DNA of 64,000 bases from Bacillus_AB infantis_B (GTDB lineage: Bacteria; Bacillota; Bacilli; Bacillales; Cytobacillaceae), in contig NZ_VTER01000009.1 in NCBI RefSeq assembly GCF_008180445.1, positions 131,573 through 195,572 on the forward strand, given 5' to 3'. Shown in pieces: positions 59,741 to 64,000 of this stretch (positions are counted from its first letter, which is position 1; every line of letters starts with the position of its first letter). Below the pieces are notes generated by a model. The model was not told where the DNA came from and did no database searches. It saw nothing but the letters and a program-made list of their open reading frames with translations. Both the position numbers and the translations under genes were made by a program.

Positions 59741-60279
59741 GAATACAATTTTCCTTTCCTGACAGATTTCACCCAGAAGCCGCCATGGATCGTCTTAGGC
59801 TCATAGGCAATAATGAATGCTTTAGGATCCAGCTCCTTGATCGTCTGGTAAAGCTTAAGCTCATATTTCCTCGGCGTCAGGATCTGCATGGCCATCCGGT
59901 CGCCCTCCAGCCCATTGGCAGCCCAGTTCGTTACGCCATACCCTTTTTCCCTCAGCACCCTGGGAACATCCTTATCATATTCTTTTGTTATTACATTAAC
60001 CGTTATATATCCAAGAGCAAGCTTCTCCTCGATCTTCATGCCGACAACAACGCCGATTCCGTAGCCCACAGCATATGCAACCAAGTTCTGGATCTGGTCC
60101 AGATTATCGAGTACAAGCCCCAGTCCGATTACATAAATGACCACTTCGATCATGCTGATAAAAGCCGCCAAATAACGCTGTCCTTTCAGCGTAAGGATCA
60201 TCCTGATCGTAAAAAAGGAGACGTATACAATATTGATGACAAGTATGATGGCAACCATCACTAAACTATTTTCAAGCAA
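59737..60279 (-). CDS. yebE: UPF0316/DUF2179 membrane protein YebE
   Basis: This encodes 180 residues if the TTG at 60279, 8 bases behind GGAGG, is used (the frame opens at TTG 60297). The N-terminal half has three membrane helices (FFTIRMILTLKGQR between the first two), and the C-terminal half is a soluble DUF2179 domain (YITVNVITKEYDKDVPRVLREKGYG in part; GLEGDRMAMQILTPRK). It corresponds to B. subtilis YebE; DUF2179 proteins are possible small-ligand sensors with no proven role. It is coupled to yebG. Confidence 0.88.
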   Translation of the reverse strand: MLENSLVMVAIILVINIVYVSFFTIRMILTLKGQRYLAAFISMIEVVIYVIGLGLVLDNLDQIQNLVAYAVGYGIGVVVGMKIEEKLALGYITVNVITKEYDKDVPRVLREKGYGVTNWAANGLEGDRMAMQILTPRKYELKLYQTIKELDPKAFIIAYEPKTIHGGFWVKSVRKGKLYS

Positions 60280-60297
60280 AAAATAAACCTCCTCCAA

Positions 60298-60832
60298 GCC
60301 TCTGCCTTAATTCAACGTAAATCCCTATTGTACAAGAGAAATCTGCATTTGCGAACCATTTAGAAAAAAATAAAAGGATCTTTTTGTTATGTTAACCTAT
60401 TTGGCTCATGATAAAACCGCTCCTGCGGATAGCGTGGGCAGGGAAATGAAGGGAAGCTGGAAAAAGGACGCGGAGTTTTTTTCTGGGGGGATTAGAAGTC
60501 AGGGACTGCAGGATGGTTCGATTATTAAGTAAGCTGGCGGCTTTGCTGGGGCTTTGCTGTGGCTATGGCTGAGTTGGGCGGCGGTTTAAGTGCAGTTGGT
60601 GAATTGATGTTTTTAAGCCAAATGGTAAATTACAATTGGAATTCGGTAAATTACTCAGCCAATTCGGTAAATAAATAATAAATTCGGTAGATTATTGGGC
60701 AATTTAATTAAATTCGCGATTAAAGCGCCTATTTTCCCCTTCAAAAACCCTTCTCATTCGCCCACCCGACCACTCATTTCCGCCTAAGAGCACTTTTCTT
60801 ATTAAAAATCTCTCCATTTCACTAAAAAAGCA
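60298..60832. other. Intergenic region between the rRNA terminator and yebE, with 21-bp repeats
   Basis: About 535 bases hold the yebE promoter region and no convincing gene. A G-rich central part shows no clear structure. Near 60620-60690 there are four copies of a GGTARAT-headed repeat spaced about 21 bases apart, listed separately. Confidence 0.5.
60620..60696 (+). repeat. Short tandem repeat, about 21-bp period, TCGGTARAT core
   Basis: Four GGTA(A/G)AT cores follow each other at 21, 21 and 20 bases (ATGGTAAATTAC, TTCGGTAAATTAC, TTCGGTAAATAA, TTCGGTAGATTA). The core is the complement of the TCTACCGA/TTTACCGA core that heads the 21-base sub-repeats of the 217-bp array at 34.9-35.9 kb. The copies are more decayed here. 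Confidence 0.65.
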
Positions 60833-60863
60833 CAAAAAAAGAACAGTCTCACAGACTGTTCTT
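60833..60863 (-). terminator. rRNA operon terminator
   Basis: AAGAACAGTCT and AGACTGTTCTT pair perfectly around three bases, followed on the minus strand by T7. It lies just after the 5S gene. Confidence 0.93.
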
Positions 60864-60869
60864 CGTTTC

Positions 60870-60987
<118 letters not shown>

Positions 60988-61055
60988 TATTTAGATGAGG
61001 TTTTGTTCCCTCAAAACTAGATAATGCAGAAGAAGAATTACTAAGCAATCAATTG

Positions 61056-63999
<2,944 letters not shown>

Positions 64000-64000
64000 T

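Overview
The window is chromosomal DNA from a low-to-mid GC, endospore-forming Gram-positive bacterium of the family Bacillaceae. The evidence is B. subtilis-like gene order (dgkB, gatCAB, camS-ligA-pcrA-pcrB, yerC-yerB-adeC, the purD-to-purE block, yebG-yebE), strong AGGAGG ribosome sites, a PurR/purine-riboswitch leader, a candidate CcpA site and a spore-coat-like gene. I do not name a species. Most genes, including the rRNA operon at the right end, lie on the minus strand, so transcription runs mainly right to left.

Layout. 1-3.9 kb: 5' part of dgkB, a three-gene operon (small protein, GNAT acetyltransferase, TetR regulator) with a clear promoter and palindromic operator, a membrane protein and a coat F-like gene. 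3.9-8.8 kb: a KtrB/KtrD-type K+ transporter subunit and a four-gene ECF sigma operon (sigma factor, zinc anti-sigma factor, two unusual membrane proteins). 8.9-19.2 kb: accessory metabolism, with an isochorismatase-like hydrolase and AhpD-like protein divergent from lrpC, a lipoprotein, an FAD oxidoreductase, signal peptidase I, a methyltransferase, plsY, a dicarboxylate/amino-acid symporter, a NUDIX hydrolase, a nitronate monooxygenase-like enzyme and a thioredoxin-like protein. 19.4-22.6 kb: gatCAB. 22.8-24.2 kb: an MFS exporter preceded by an 8-codon leader peptide and a terminator, a probable ribosome-sensing attenuator. 24.3-28.2 kb: cupin, VanW, NUDIX, yueI and isocitrate lyase. 28.3-33.5 kb: proline use, with two sodium/proline symporter paralogues (one coupled to a 34-residue membrane peptide) and pruA with a candidate cre site. 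33.6-36 kb: a NERD nuclease-like protein and a noncoding tandem array with an exact 217-bp period. 36-45.7 kb: camS, ligA, pcrA, pcrB, yerC, yerB, adeC. 46.4-59.5 kb: the complete operon purEKBCSQLFMNHD. 59.5-60.3 kb: yebG and yebE. 60.87-64 kb: 5S and 23S rRNA.

How the parts work together. The twelve pur genes encode the path from PRPP to IMP plus PurB, behind one promoter with inverted PurBoxes (PurR) and a guanine-class riboswitch with terminator. pruA and the symporters import and oxidise proline or its semialdehyde. pcrA and ligA serve DNA repair, gatCAB makes Gln-tRNA(Gln), and dgkB and plsY serve lipid synthesis. The most novel-looking items are the leader-peptide attenuator before the exporter, the 217-bp array built from 21-bp sub-repeats (with related 21-bp repeats near the rRNA operon), the ECF operon with its triple-repeat membrane protein, and several small genes.
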